Positions 31,724 to 43,257 of a stretch of DNA of 64,000 nucleotides are shown here, one piece after another (position 1 is the first letter of the stretch; every line of letters begins with the position of its first letter). A program made the translations under genes and the position numbers. The stretch spans positions 434,001 through 498,000 of the forward strand of contig NZ_CP051481.1 in the NCBI RefSeq assembly GCF_012934855.1, given 5' to 3'. The stretch comes from Mycoplasma phocoenae (GTDB lineage Bacteria > Bacillota_I > Bacilli_A > Mycoplasmatales > Metamycoplasmataceae). The notes below the pieces were generated by a model. The model saw only the letters and a program-made list of their open reading frames with translations. It made no database searches and was not told where the DNA came from.

Positions 31724-33476
31724 TAACAATATTTGAAAAACAGTAGAACAATCGAATGATATTGTTGGTGTTATTTCTGAATATTGTAATTTAATAAAAA
31801 ATGGAAAAAACTATAAAGCCCCCTGTCCTTTTCATGATGAAAAAACAGCATCTTTTATAGTCAGCCCAGAAAAACAAATATTTACATGTTTTGGATGTAA
31901 AAAATCTGGTTCAGTAATTAGATTTATTGAATTCAAAAAAAACATCAGTGCATTTGAAGCATTGAAATTATTAGCGGCTAGAGCAAATATTGATATCAGT
32001 AAGTATGATAAATATTCAAATACAAGTGTAAAAACTGAGCGGCAACTGTCTTTGATTGAAATAAATGCAGCAGCAAATACGTTTTTTCAATATCAATACC
32101 ATAAACAAAAAGAAAGTAATAATATCAATTTATTGAATGTTATCAATTCGAGAAAACTTGAGCAATTGGATATAGATATTGTAAAACATTTTCAAATTGG
32201 ATATTCCGATGAAGATATTTCGATTAATGAGTATCTACAAAAAAAAGGATTTGCACAAAATGTAATAGCAAATTCTAGTTTAACTGCTTTTGAAAAAGAA
32301 CACAGAAACTTTTTTAATAATCGTTTAATATTCCCGATTTATAACGATGACTTAAATTGCGTAGGATTTAGCGGGAGAACTGTAGTTAATGACGAAATAA
32401 AATATTTAAATACTTCAGAAAATGAAATATTCAAAAAACATTCATTATTTTTCAATTGACAAAACGTAAAAGAGAAATTGATAAAAGATAATGAAGTATA
32501 TATTGTTGAAGGACAATTCGATGTTATTGCATTGTACAGAATAGGGATTGAAAATGCAATAGCTGTAATGGGTACATCATTAACTGAATTTCATTTGAAG
32601 ATGTTACAAAAATGTACAATTAATTTATTTTATGATGGGGATAAAGCTGGTAAGGCAGCGACTGTAAAATCACTGAACACATTATTAAAATTTAAGGATC
32701 GTTATAAATATCGAATAAACATTATTGATAATAATTCACCTGCCGATCCCGATGAATTATTCAACGCAATGCCTAATGGCGAAGCCTTGAAAACTATTAT
32801 TAAAAACAAAATAAATTATCTTGATTATATTTACAATTCAACAGTAAACAAAGATACTAATTCATTCGAAGAAAGTATTCAAAATATTAATCAATTCAAT
32901 CAATATTTAACTTTATTGAATCAAACTGAACGTGATGTATTATCGAAACGAGCATTAGACGATAAAAAAATTTATGAAGATTCGTTAATAAAAAATGTTA
33001 ATCAAAATGATCAGCCTATTGATTATGGTAACTATTTTATACAAGACGATTTATTGCTAAATACAACTAAATTAAGATTCACAAAAACAAGACTTATTAA
33101 AACAAAAAACAATAAATCAAAACAATTGATTAAGGGCAGTCATTCATATTATATGTACTCTATTTTAAAAACAATTTTATCGCAACCATTATTTTTAAAA
33201 GAGTTGTTGAACAGAAGTAACAACCCATCCAACGATGAGTTGAATAATTTAATATTTTTAATGACTTCAAATCATGAGCCAGAAGTTAAACAAATTATTC
33301 AAAAAAGTGTTTCGCAAATCAAAGCCAATAATAACAGCAATTTAAAAATAAATGTGGAGGAATTCAGTGATGAAATTTCAATCACAAATGAAATTTCTCA
33401 AAATATCGAACAAGTTACTGGCGCAAAATCAGCGGATGAATTGTATGAAATGATAAAAAAAATAAACCAAAATTAA
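31716..33476 (+). CDS. dnaG: DNA primase
   Basis: Makes RNA primers for replication. The N-terminal CHC2 zinc finger is CPFHDEKTASF with CFGC (Cys37, His40, Cys58, Cys61). The TOPRIM domain has VEGQFDVIA with the catalytic Glu and FYDGDKAGKAA with the Asp pair. RLIFPIYNDD and GFSGR are conserved primase core motifs. It is 586 residues and overlaps glyS. The sigma factor gene follows after 14 bases, the classical dnaG-rpoD pairing. Confidence 0.95.
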
Positions 33477-33490
33477 ATTAAGGAGTGAAT

Positions 33491-35032
33491 ATGGAAAAAA
33501 GAACCAAAGAAGAACAAATGAGTATTCAAAATGCAGTTAAAGCTGTTAAATCTCATTTAAAATCTTTACAAAAAAACGATAAAGATATAAAAGCATTAAC
33601 TCAAGATGATGTTTTTGAATTTTTTGATAAAAAGAAAATTTTCTTAGATGATTCAGACACTAATGAAGTGTTTGATTTATTAATGGAAGAAAACATTATC
33701 GAGGACTCATTTGATTATGGTGATGATGATGATATTGATGAATCTGAGTTATCAAAATTAACATCGAGCAATAAAACAAAAAACAAAAAACAAACTGATT
33801 TTGAAGATGACGATGAAGAAGAACCAGAAGAATTTAGCGATGAATTTGATGATGATGATGAAGATATAGAAGATGACGAAGATTTTGACGATGAAGATGA
33901 CATTGACGAAATCAATGACTCTGAAACAAATGCTGACGTTGGAAATGTTGAAAAAACCAAAAAAGCAAAAGATGATGAAGAATATGATGAAGAAGTTGAA
34001 GAGTTAAAAGGTTATGCAGGAATCAAAGATAATGATTATGAAGAAGATATGGATGATGTTGACTTTTTACTTAAAGATTATGATGATGATGAGGTGTTTA
34101 ATAAAACCGAAAGCGACGAAGAATTATTAAGTAACAACTTGAGTGAAACCAATGACATTGTCAAATGATACATGCGTTGAATCGGTAAATATGGAAAATT
34201 GCTTTTACCTGAAGAAGAAAAAGAATTAGCTGTAAAAATGGAAAAATATAAAGGTAAAAACGAAAGATTATATAAAAAAGCCAGAGATACATTAATTAAT
34301 AGAAATTTACGTTTGGTAATCAATAATGCTAAAAGATACAAAAACCGTGGATTATCATTTATCGACTTAATAAGTGAAGGTAATGCTGGAATAATTAAAG
34401 CTGTAAATAAATATGATTACCATAAAGGGTTTAAATTTTCAACTTATGCAACATGATGAATCCGTCAAGCTATAACACGTGCAGTAGCTGACCAAGCGCG
34501 TACAATTCGTGTGCCAGTTCATATGGTTGAAACAATCAACAAAATTATCAAAATTGAAAGAGAATTGCAACAAGAAAATGGAGTTGCACCAAGTGATGAG
34601 GAAATTGCAACACGTTACGGCGGAGAAATGGATGCAGATAAAGTGCGGTACATACGTAAAATCAATATTGATCCTATTTCTTTGGATAAATCAATTGGTA
34701 AAGAGGAAAATTCTAACTTTTCAGACTTTGTTAAAGATGAAAGTGTTATTAGTCCAGTTGATTTCGCCGCAAGTGAAGAACTATCAGAAATTATCAATGA
34801 TATGTTAGAAAATCACTTAGACGAAAGCGATAGAATTTTGATAAGAAAAAGATACGGAGTTGGTACTGATAAAAATGGTATTCCTTACCGTATCCACACA
34901 TTAGACGAACTAGCGCGTGAAAAGGGAATATCTAAAGAAAGAGTAAGACAAATCGAAACAAAAATTTTACGTAAATTGAAACATCCACAAAAACGTAAAA
35001 AATTAAAAGACTTTTACACAAGTGAAAACTAA
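33491..35032 (+). CDS. sigA: RNA polymerase primary sigma factor with acidic N-terminal region
   Basis: Housekeeping sigma-70 factor of 513 residues. The N-terminal region 1.1-like part is followed by a very acidic stretch (about residues 75-195, mostly Asp and Glu). Region 2 is recognised by [20 protein letters not shown] and FSTYATWWIRQAI, region 3 by [11 protein letters not shown], and region 4 by [18 protein letters not shown] with its helix-turn-helix. The ATG at 33491 is chosen because AGGAG lies five bases before it; a GTG six bases upstream overlaps that site. The stop overlaps the next gene's GTG start region. Confidence 0.95.
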
Positions 35033-35822
35033 AAATACAACAATATATCAATTCGTTAATGATATAAAAAAATTTTTTCCAATTGAAAACGCTGAAAAAT
35101 GAGATCCAATTGGGTTTTCAAAAAAACCGCATTGAAAAACAAAAATAAACCATGTCTTATTCTGTTTGGATATAACTGAAAAGGTAGTCGAATTCGCTAT
35201 TAAAAATGATTGTAATTTGATAATATCTCACCATCCATTTATCTTTGACAAACTTGAAAAAGATTTAGAAAACTTCCCGTACAAAAACAACATTTGAAAT
35301 AAATTAAATAACAACAAAATTTATTCTTTTTCATTACATACTTCTGTCGACAACACGAATAATTTCAGTGCTAAATCAATCAGTAAAAAATTAGGTTTTT
35401 TGAACAATATTGATGAATCATATAATAAAAAATTTAATACTTCTTCAGTATTGATTAAAAAGGAATTTACTTTATTAAAGTTATTAAAAATATTAAATGA
35501 AAATCAATTAGATATAATTCAAACAAATATTCAAAATTTCGATTCTTTAGATAAATATAAATCACTTATACTATTTTCGGGTTCAGGACCATGCAAAGAA
35601 ATTGTTCAAGCTAAAAAATATGCAGACTTATTTGTAACTTGTGATGTTAAATGAAGCGACTGAATTGCTTATGATCAAGAAAACATTAACGTTATACAAA
35701 TAAGTCATTTCAGTGAACACTTTGTTGTAAATGAATTAAAAGAAATTATCCAATCAAATTTATCAAAATATTCTGATGTTAAAATGTATGTTTTCAATAA
35801 TGAAATAAAAGTTTTAAATTAA
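35022..35822 (+). CDS. Nif3-like dinuclear metal centre protein (YqfO family)
   Basis: A 266-residue NIF3 family protein with a dimetal site. EKWDPIGF matches the N-terminal AEdWDNvGL motif. ISHHPFIF carries two metal-binding His, and LHTSVDNT carries further ligands. HFSEHF corresponds to the C-terminal HxxxE metal motif. The GTG start overlaps the end of the sigma factor by 11 bases, and no nearby ATG would keep the N-terminal motif. The sigA-yqfO neighbourhood is known in Bacillus. The biochemical function is unsettled; a GTP cyclohydrolase I type 2 role has been claimed for some members. Confidence 0.82.
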
Positions 35823-35838
35823 AAAAAAGGGGGCGAGA

Positions 35839-36789
35839 ATGAAACAAAATTTTAAATTAAAAAAACCAGTATGAAACGCCAATTTGACTATGCGTAAATT
35901 AATGGTTATAATATGATCAAAACGTGTAATACCTACTGAAGTAAAATCTCATTCGCGTACAATAAAAATTTGAAGAGCTTTTTATGCAATATTGATTTCT
36001 TCAGTATGTTTAGTTTCAGCCTTTTCACTTATATCAGCCCCAGAGGCAATTAGACCAACTTGAAACAAAATATTGGCAGTTATGCAAATTATGACATTTT
36101 TTGTTTTTGTTGCTGATTATTGTTTACACCTTATAACATTTAGATATCGTGATACAGCGGTGAAGCGAAAGTCATTTTGATATAACTTAATGTTTATCAT
36201 TTCTTTAAAAGGAATAATAATATTATTGAGTATATTATCTTCTATTTCAGTAGTGGGACTATTGAGTAATAATCAAGGTATCATTGAAGTTTCTAGGTAT
36301 TTTAAATCTTTAAACATATTTAGATTCTTTAGACTATTCTTTATATTAACATTGTTTTCACCTTTTGCAATTATCATTGATGTTTTTCAAAAGCAAAGAA
36401 AAATATTATTTATGGTATTTTTAATGATTGCATTAATGATTGTGCTGTTTGCAATTTTAATATTGAATAATGAAAGAACATATTTAGCTGAAATTCAATC
36501 TGAGTGAATAAAAAATAATCCAACGATAATTGATTATTTAAACAATGCAGATTATAAAGCATTGTCTAATAATTACGTTATGACATTTGCTGATTCACTT
36601 TACTTTACAACGATAACATTAACAACCATTGGTTATGGAGATTTCAGCCCACATGCACCAACAACGAGGGCTATTGTTACTGTTATAGCTTTATTAGGAA
36701 TCGCAGTTATTGCTATACCTTCAGGTATTGTGGCTAGTGCATTTTTAGCAGATATTCAAAAACACTTACAAAAGGGTAAAAATGCTTAA
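35839..36789 (+). CDS. voltage-gated-type potassium channel
   Basis: Membrane protein of 316 residues with about six transmembrane helices. The selectivity filter TTIGYGD (about 262-268) lies in a pore loop before the last helix (VIALLGIAVIAIPSGIVAS). An S4-like segment, RYFKSLNIFRFFRLFF, has regularly spaced basic residues, so voltage sensing is likely. The N-terminus is cytoplasmic and basic. The ribosome binding site is AAGGGGGCGAG. The stop overlaps the nfo start by eight bases. It should form a homotetramer that conducts K+. Confidence 0.88.
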
Positions 36790-37612
36790 ATTAGGAAGTC
36801 ATATATCATTTAAATCTCCAGATTATTTATTAGCAGCATCAGAAGAAACAATTGATAATAATGCCAATGTAATGATGATTTATTTAGGTGCGCCACAAAC
36901 TGCTAAAAGAGTTGATAAAATTCGTTTTAAATTAAAGGAATATATTGAAAAGTATTCACAAATAATAAAGCCCGAAGACATTATAATCCATGCTCCATAT
37001 ATAATAAATGCATCTAATCCAGAAAAAAATGTTTTTGCGATTAATTTCTTAGCACAAGAAATCGAAAGAATGAATTATATCGGAGCAAAATACATAGTCT
37101 TGCACCCTGGAGCTCACACTGTTTTTGATAGAGAAAAATCAATTAAAACTTTGATCGAATCAATGAAAACATTAATTTCCATTACTGAAAATGTTGTTAT
37201 CTGTTTGGAAACAATGGCTGGTAAAGGTACTGAAATATTCACTAATTTAGCTGAAATGAAGTACATATTGGAATCAATTAATAGTGATAGAGTACAAATG
37301 TGTTTAGATACTTGCCATATTTGAGATGCGGGTTACAACATTAAACATTATGAAGAATTTAAAAATGAATTAAAACAATACAATTTGTTCAATAAGATAA
37401 AAGTGATTCATTTGAACGATTCACTAAATGATTTAAATTCTCATAAAGATCGTCACGCAAATATCAATAAAGGTTTCATCGGTTTAGAAACATTAGCTAA
37501 ATTTGTACATGATCCTGAATTTGATAATGTGCCAATTATATTAGAAACACCTTGAACTGATCAAGGCCCTATATATAAAGAAGAAATTGCGATGTTATTA
37601 AACAAAAAATAA
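36782..37612 (+). CDS. nfo: endonuclease IV (AP endonuclease)
   Basis: Zinc-dependent AP endonuclease of base excision repair, 276 residues in a TIM barrel. GSHISF is the start motif. HAPYIINAS and VLHPGAH carry zinc ligands, CLETMAGKG carries a Glu ligand, and [31 protein letters not shown] and ILETPW follow the family order. It overlaps the K+ channel gene by eight bases. Confidence 0.95.
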
Positions 37613-37662
37613 TTTCGAATAAATAAAAAATAAGCTTTAATACAAAAAATAATTTTTTAATC

Positions 37663-37698
37663 TATAATAATAAAGATATTTACTACGTACAATTGTAC
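37663..37698 (+). promoter_or_regulatory. rpmG promoter and 12-bp palindrome
   Basis: TATAAT at 37663-37668 is followed 18 bases later by the perfect palindrome GTACAATTGTAC (37687-37698). Then come the AAGGAGG ribosome binding site and the L33 gene. The palindrome may be an operator or a chance AT-rich sequence. Confidence 0.4.
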
Positions 37699-37716
37699 AA
37701 AATTTAAGGAGGACAT

Positions 37717-37869
37717 ATGCCAAGAGATGGATTAACACTAAGATGTGAAGCATGTAAAATGGAAAATTACATTACTAAGAAAAACAAAAAATTACATCCA
37801 GAAAAAATGGAAGTTAAAAAACATTGTCATAAATGTAATGCTCACACAACTCACAAAGAAAAAAAATAA
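37717..37869 (+). CDS. rpmG: 50S ribosomal protein L33
   Basis: A 50-residue basic ribosomal protein. It has both zinc-binding Cys pairs (RCEAC and KHCHKC), so it is the zinc-containing C+ form. It starts [10 protein letters not shown] and ends HTTHKEKK. The ribosome binding site is AAGGAGG. pepP follows 10 bases after the stop, so the two are co-transcribed. Confidence 0.93.
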   Translation: MPRDGLTLRCEACKMENYITKKNKKLHPEKMEVKKHCHKCNAHTTHKEKK

Positions 37870-37879
37870 GGAGTAAATT

Positions 37880-38920
37880 ATGATTAAAACAGAATTACTA
37901 AAAACATTTGAATCACAAAATATTGACGTAATTATTTCTGAAGCTCCAGAAACTAGACTATGAATGGCTGAAGTACAAACTTCAGACGGTTTCTTAGTTA
38001 TTGAAAAAGAAAAATCATACTTATTTGTTGATGGGCGTTATATTGAATACGTAACAAACAATGCTAAAAATGTGGAAGTTCACTTATTATTAGGAACTTC
38101 ATTGAAAGACTTTTTAGCTGAAAAAAAATACAAAAATGTCGGTATTGAAAGAGATTATTTAACTGTAGGTACATTAGAAAGATTTCAAAAAATGTTGCCT
38201 AAAGCCAAATTTGTTTCAATCTCAGGTCAATGAAACCGTGTTCACAAAGATCAACGTGAAGCATCAATTATTGAAGATGCATGTAAAATCTCATTAGAAG
38301 CATTTAATGAAGTTACAAAATATCTAAAAGTCGGAGTAACTGAAAAAGAAATCAGTCATAAACTAGGTTATTTAATGCGTTTATTTGGTGCTGAAAAAGA
38401 ATCTTTTGATTCAATAGTTGCTTTTGGTTCTAACGCTGCTGAACCACACCATCATCCTACTGATGCAACACTTTCAGACGGAGATATAGTAAAAATTGAT
38501 TTTGGTGCTGAATATTTAGGATGAGCAAGTGATATAACAAGAACATTCTTTTTTGGAACACCAAAAAATGAAAAATTAGTTGAAGTACTTGAAATTGTTA
38601 AAGAAGCACAAAAATTAGGACGTCAAGCGGTTAGACCTGGAATAAAAACTTCAGAAATAGATAAAATATGTCGTGATTACATTAAAGAAAAAGGGTATGG
38701 TGAATACTTTACTCATTCAACAGGACATGGAGTAGGTATTAATGTTCATGAATTACCTAACGTTTCTCAAACTGTTGACTTTACTTTGGAACCAGGAATG
38801 GTAATTACTGTTGAACCAGGAATTTATATCGAAGGATTAGGTGGGGCTAGAATTGAAGACACAATTTTAGTTACAAAAGATGGTTATAAAACCTTAAGCC
38901 GTCCAGAAGACTATAAATAA
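37880..38920 (+). CDS. pepP: Xaa-Pro aminopeptidase (M24 family)
   Basis: Metallopeptidase of 346 residues that removes an N-terminal residue before proline. The C-terminal pita-bread domain holds the five metal ligands: VKIDFGAEY and SDITRTF (two Asp), HSTGHGVG (His), and VEPGIY and ARIEDT (two Glu). The N-terminal creatinase-like domain begins with ETRLWMAEV and VDGRYIEY. The ribosome binding site is AAGGAG, and rpmG is upstream in the same transcript. Confidence 0.94.
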
Positions 38921-38934
38921 TAAATAATTAATTT

Positions 38935-38957
38935 GACACATTTATTGTGTCTTTTTT
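38935..38957 (+). terminator. intrinsic terminator after pepP
   Basis: GACACA-TTTAT-TGTGTC hairpin followed by six Ts. Confidence 0.85.
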
Positions 38958-39012
38958 ATTGCTTTTGAAAATAAATAAGTTTTTTTCACTTTTATGGTAA
39001 TATATTCATACT

Positions 39013-40278
39013 ATGAAATTTATAGACGATGTAAAAATAAATGTAAAAGCTGGAGATGGTGGGAATGGTTTAATTTCCTTCCGTCGTGAAGCTCACGTCG
39101 ATAGAGGTGGACCAGACGGTGGAGATGGTGGAGCCGGAGGAAGTATTTATTTTGTTGGTGATAGTGGTGTTAATACATTATTAAATTTCCATTACAAAAA
39201 CAAAATCGAAGCTGAAAACGGTGAAAACGGAAAACGTAAAAACGCTTATGGTCGTGCCGGAGTTGACACATATGTTAAGGTGCCATTAGGTACAATTGTA
39301 TATAACAAAGGAGATGTATTAGCAGATATCACTGAAACTAAAGCATATTTAATTGCAAAAGGTGGACGTGGTGGACGTGGAAATTTAAAATTTAAAACAA
39401 GTAGAAACACAGCTCCCCGTTTAAGTGAAAACGGTGAAAAAGGTGAACAATTTGAATTACGTTTAAGCTTAAAGGTATTAGCTGATGTTGGTTTAGTCGG
39501 TAAACCCAGCGCTGGTAAAAGCACACTATTAGCATCGTTATCGAATGCTAAACCAAAAATTGCCGAATACGAATTCACAACCCTTGTTCCGCAATTAGGA
39601 CTTGTAAAATATCATGATGATTCATTTGTTATAACTGATTTACCTGGTTTGATTGAAGGCGCTAGCGAAGGCAAAGGCCTTGGAATTCAATTTTTAAAAC
39701 ACATCGAACGTTGTCGTGTATTATGTCATGTTATAGATTTTGGTGATGAAAATAAAAATCCAATCAAAGATTTTGAAGATATCAATAATGAATTAATACA
39801 ATACAACTTAAATTTAGAATCAAGACCACAAGTTGTTATTGCAAACAAAAGCGATTTAACTAAATTTGAAGAAAATGTAAAAAGATTCAAATCAAAATAT
39901 CCGAACATAAACATAATAGAACACTCATTATTAAATGAAAAAGAATCATTGAATATTATTAAAAATGTTTTATATAAAACAATTCAAGAAGCAAATGATT
40001 TAATTTTTGCAGAAGTAGCTGAAAAAGAAATTACGATTACATTGCCAGAAGATGATTTTGTAATCAAAAAAATAAGTGCAGATACTTACGAAATTTCAGG
40101 TAAAAAAATTACTGAATTTTACAATCGTATTCCATTAATTAGTCATGACAACCTTTTAAGATTTAATAACAAATTAAAAAATTTAGGTGTTTGAGACGAA
40201 TTATGATCAATGGGCATTAATTCAGGTGATACTGTGCGTATCGAGGATTATGAATTCACTTGAAGTGATGAATATTAA
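39013..40278 (+). CDS. obg: GTPase Obg (CgtA)
   Basis: Essential large-subunit assembly GTPase of 421 residues. The glycine-rich Obg fold begins KAGDGGNGLISFRREAHV, with GPDGGDGGAGG repeats. The G domain has GLVGKPSAGKSTLL, DLPGLIEGASEGKGLG and NKSDLT. A C-terminal OCT domain ends WSDEY after three UGA-encoded Trp. A TAATAT box nine bases before the ATG suggests a leaderless transcript. Confidence 0.96.
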
Positions 40279-40372
40279 TCATTCAAAATATGATCAAAAA
40301 AAGCAAATTTATAAGTAAAAAATCTTCGTAAAAAAATTTTTAATTATTTTGTAACATTTCTAAAAAATATTA

Positions 40373-40378
40373 TATAAT
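40373..40378 (+). promoter_or_regulatory. -10 box of the tRNA cluster
   Basis: TATAAT 22 bases upstream of tRNA-Pro, in a very AT-rich stretch. Confidence 0.6.
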
Positions 40379-40400
40379 TAATTAGCATTAACGAAGAAGT

Positions 40401-40477
40401 GGAGAAGTAGCTCAGCTTGGTAGAGCACTTGACTTGGGCTCAAGCGGTCGCAGGTTCGAATCCTGTCTTCTTCACCA
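40401..40477 (+). tRNA. tRNA-Pro (UGG)
   Basis: Full cloverleaf with GGAGAAG acceptor, anticodon loop CTTGGGC inside a CTTGA/TCAAG stem, T loop TTCGAAT and encoded CCA. First of eight tRNAs in a row. Confidence 0.93.
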
Positions 40478-40483
40478 TTTAAT

Positions 40484-40560
40484 GGGGGGGTAGCTCACCT
40501 GGCTAGAGCGCCTGCCTTGCACGCAGGAGGTAGTGGGTTCGAGTCCCATCCTCTCCACCA
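40484..40560 (+). tRNA. tRNA-Ala (UGC)
   Basis: Acceptor of seven Gs paired to CCTCTCC, anticodon loop CTTGCAC in a CCTGC/GCAGG stem, encoded CCA. Confidence 0.94.
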
Positions 40561-40565
40561 TTTAT

Positions 40566-40642
40566 GGCTCTGTAGCTCAGTTGGTTAGAGCGTCCGGTTC
40601 ATACCCGGAAGGTCAAGAGTTCGACTCTCTTCGGAGCCACCA
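40566..40642 (+). tRNA. tRNA-Met (CAU), elongator
   Basis: GGCTCTG acceptor, anticodon loop TTCATAC in a TCCGG/CCGGA stem, encoded CCA. The loop matches elongator Met rather than initiator or Ile2. Confidence 0.85.
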
Positions 40643-40666
40643 AACGGAATATCCAAGTATGGATTT

Positions 40667-40743
40667 GGACCTATAGCTCAGTTGGTTAGAGCAACCGGCT
40701 CATAACCGGTCGGTCGCAGGTTCGAGTCCTGCTGGGTCCACCA
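40667..40743 (+). tRNA. tRNA-Ile2 (CAU, lysidine type) or Met
   Basis: GGACCTA acceptor, anticodon loop CTCATAA in an ACCGG/CCGGT stem, encoded CCA. The body resembles Gram-positive tRNA-Ile2, whose C34 is modified to lysidine to read AUA. Identity as Ile2 is inferred by resemblance. Confidence 0.75.
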
Positions 40744-40744
40744 T

Positions 40745-40835
40745 GGGCAATTACCCAAGAGGCTGAAGGGAGCAGTCTTGAAAACTGCCAGGGGCTGCAA
40801 GGCCCGCGGGGGTTCAAATCCCTCATTGCCCGCCA
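40745..40835 (+). tRNA. tRNA-Ser (UGA)
   Basis: A 91-base tRNA with a long variable arm (class II), anticodon loop CTTGAAA in a GCAGT/ACTGC stem, and encoded CCA after a G discriminator. Confidence 0.93.
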
Positions 40836-40874
40836 TATATTTGCACGAAGATCCCTTTAGTGCGAATGCCTTAT

Positions 40875-40950
<76 letters not shown>

Positions 40951-40955
40951 TTAAT

Positions 40956-41032
40956 GGTCCAGTGGTAAAGTGGTTTAATACGTCTCCCTGTCACGGAGAA
41001 GATCGCGGGTTCAATTCCCGTCTGGACCGCCA
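40956..41032 (+). tRNA. tRNA-Asp (GUC)
   Basis: GGTCCAG/CTGGACC acceptor, anticodon loop CTGTCAC in a TCTCC/GGAGA stem, G discriminator and encoded CCA. Confidence 0.93.
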
Positions 41033-41036
41033 TTGT

Positions 41037-41112
41037 GGCTCTGTAGCTCAGTTGGTAGAGCAACGGATTGAAGCTCCGTGTGTCGCTGGTTCGATTCCTG
41101 CCGGAGCCACCA
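41037..41112 (+). tRNA. tRNA-Phe (GAA)
   Basis: GGCTCTG acceptor, anticodon loop TTGAAGC in an ACGGA/TCCGT stem, encoded CCA. Confidence 0.92.
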
Positions 41113-41126
41113 TATCAAGCTGATCG

Positions 41127-41150
41127 CACCCAAAAGGGTGTTTTTTTTTT
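41127..41150 (+). terminator. intrinsic terminator of the tRNA cluster
   Basis: CACCC-AAAA-GGGTG hairpin followed by ten Ts. Confidence 0.9.
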
Positions 41151-41248
41151 ATTTCAAAAATACTAAAAAATCATCTTTTTGTAATAGTTTTTCCTAAAAT
41201 AGTATTATTTTTTTCCCGAAGTGATTATTTTTGCTTGAATTTGGTTTT

Positions 41249-41274
41249 TATAATATGGGTGTAGGTATACCTAC
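41249..41274 (+). promoter_or_regulatory. promoter with 14-bp palindromic operator candidate
   Basis: TATAAT (41249-41254) is followed six bases later by the perfect palindrome GTAGGTATACCTAC (41261-41274), which would cover the transcription start. Next come about 26 bases and the ATG of a small helix-turn-helix-like protein. The geometry is that of an autorepressor site, but no repressor is proven. Confidence 0.5.
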
Positions 41275-41300
41275 GGTTACTTTATCAGAAAGATTTAATT

Positions 41301-41657
41301 ATGCAAAATAACGCAAGAATATTAAAAGATGAATACTCACTTCCTCTTTCAAAAAAATTATATTTATATCGTAAACAATGTGCAATCGTTAAAAAACTAT
41401 TCCACAATGAAATAACCAATAACAAAAATCAATTCGCAAAGGTGTATCCCAATTCAAAAGAATACAAAACATTTATAAATAAATTCGAATATTTTAATGA
41501 ATCATTAGATCCAGATCAAAGATTAATATTTTTCAATGAAATATGAAACGTGAACGCGGACAAATATTGATATAAAAATTATTTTTCAAAAACCACATAC
41601 TACAAACACTTACATACGATTTTAGATAATTTTTATGAATTTATAAATGCTATTTAA
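41301..41657 (+). CDS. small protein, possible sigma-region-4/ArpU-like helix-turn-helix
   Basis: A 118-residue basic protein I do not firmly recognise. The C-terminal third, YWYKNYFSKTTYYKHLHTIL, has the pattern of a recognition helix seen in sigma region 4-like and phage ArpU-type regulators (S.TTYYKHL). Large hydrophilic helices precede it. The ATG is 26 bases after a palindromic site, so autoregulation is possible. The next gene starts 11 bases before its stop, so the two are translationally coupled. Three UGA codons are Trp. It could belong to a Mollicutes-only family; function is inferred only from the helix pattern. Confidence 0.6.
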
Positions 41658-42795
41658 TACTCAAATACAACAAAATATCGATATTCAACAATTATATAAA
41701 CTGAAACCATTAATAAAAACTGAATCCAAAGTGAATGATATCACTTATTTACATAATGCAGCGATTGATTTTTCAATCGAACGCCATTTAAATAGTGAAA
41801 ACATTGTTTTAAATTTAAAATACAATAATTTCAACTACGCCAACGTGGCAATTCAAATTATTTTAAATAATGAACCATTACCTATAACAAATTTTTCAAC
41901 TCAAAACACTGAGTTAAGAATAATAACCGGTTTAAATAAAATCAAACCATTTAAGTACAGTGATTTAAGACATATCGTAATAAATATTTATGATAAAACT
42001 CATAAAAAACTAAACAAAGTATGGCATACTCACAGCGAAATTATACATCCAAAACAAAAACAAGATTTTCAAGTAACAAGCAATGGTTGAGAAGTGCGTA
42101 TACCTTTGAAAATAAAATTCAAATTAGTTGCAAATAATTATGCATATTTATTTAATAATAATAAATGTATTAATATTGATTATGCAGCAATTTCTTTTAT
42201 ACCGATTCCTATAAGGCAATACAAATACAATCAAACATTATTTATCATCAAGGGCGCAATAAAAAATGAATATAACCAGTTTGTTAGAAAACTTGATAAC
42301 CATCACTTACAAAAAACTAAATATAAAATCATTAATTTGCCACATCTTAATAAAGAACAAGATTTATTATTCGAATACAATGAAGACTATCTAAATTCAA
42401 ATGACGACACCATTGGTAAATTAGTTTTTATTAATAATACTTACTATGATTATAAAGATCAACAAACTAAATTGGGGTTTGGGTTTAATTCTAGGCCTGG
42501 TTATTTAGTGCCTTACAATTTTAAAGGTATATTCTATCCGACATTAATAATTAATTTATTTAAAGACATTAATAATCTACTTATAACTATGCCGCATAAC
42601 ATAAAAAAACCAATTTTACATCCTGAATACGGCCGTATTAAACTAACAATTGATGAAGATATCGATATAAAAAATAAATTAATGCAAATGAATTACACAA
42701 ACCAAGAAATTTTAAACATATTAGAGTATGAATATACACTCGAAGAACTCATTACTTTATCTAAAAACGAATATTTAATAACCAATGTTAACTAA
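41647..42795 (+). CDS. hypothetical protein of the three-gene block
   Basis: A 382-residue soluble protein with no signal peptide or membrane segment and no family I recognise. It is rich in Asn, Ile, Lys and Tyr, with beta-strand-like stretches (DIKNKLMQMNYTNQE near the C-terminus is helical). One UGA Trp joins the two halves (NGWEVRIPL). It overlaps the preceding gene by 11 bases and the next by 11 bases, so the three form one translationally coupled unit. The tight coupling to a secreted or anchored protein suggests a shared complex. Confidence 0.7.
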
Positions 42796-43246
42796 TAAAA
42801 TAAAAAAAATAATAGTTTTATCATTACTGAGTACAGTGACAATTAGTAGTATTACAGCACTAGCATTTGTTTTAATACATAAAAAATCTCAACAAAAAGT
42901 AATTAAAAATAAAGATGATCAAACCAAAAATAAAGAAAAACACAACAAAACAAAATTATTGAAACAAAAAAATACAGAAGAACTAACAGCGGACAACATA
43001 TTTCCAACCGTTGATATTACTGATTACTATTCAAAAATCAAAATACGCAATAATAAAGCAATTATTAATGACGATATGATTGCATTTATTATTCAAGATA
43101 TAATCAAAAAAATGGCAGTAAATCAAGGTGATATCAATGTAGGATATTTTCAAGAAAATGAACAAAAACTAGAATTAAAATTTGTTTGAACAAGCAACAA
43201 TAAAAGTATATTAAAAACATATTTATTCACTATAATAAACAATTAA
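42785..43246 (+). CDS. membrane-anchored hypothetical protein
   Basis: A 153-residue protein with one N-terminal hydrophobic helix (about residues 10-32, IIVLSLLSTVTISSITALAF) and no lipobox Cys, followed by a Lys- and Asn-rich hydrophilic linker and a small globular tail. It is probably anchored with the tail outside the cell. It is the third gene of the coupled block and ends at a terminator. One UGA Trp lies near the C-terminus. No family is recognised. Confidence 0.7.
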
Positions 43247-43257
43247 CTAAAATGCAA

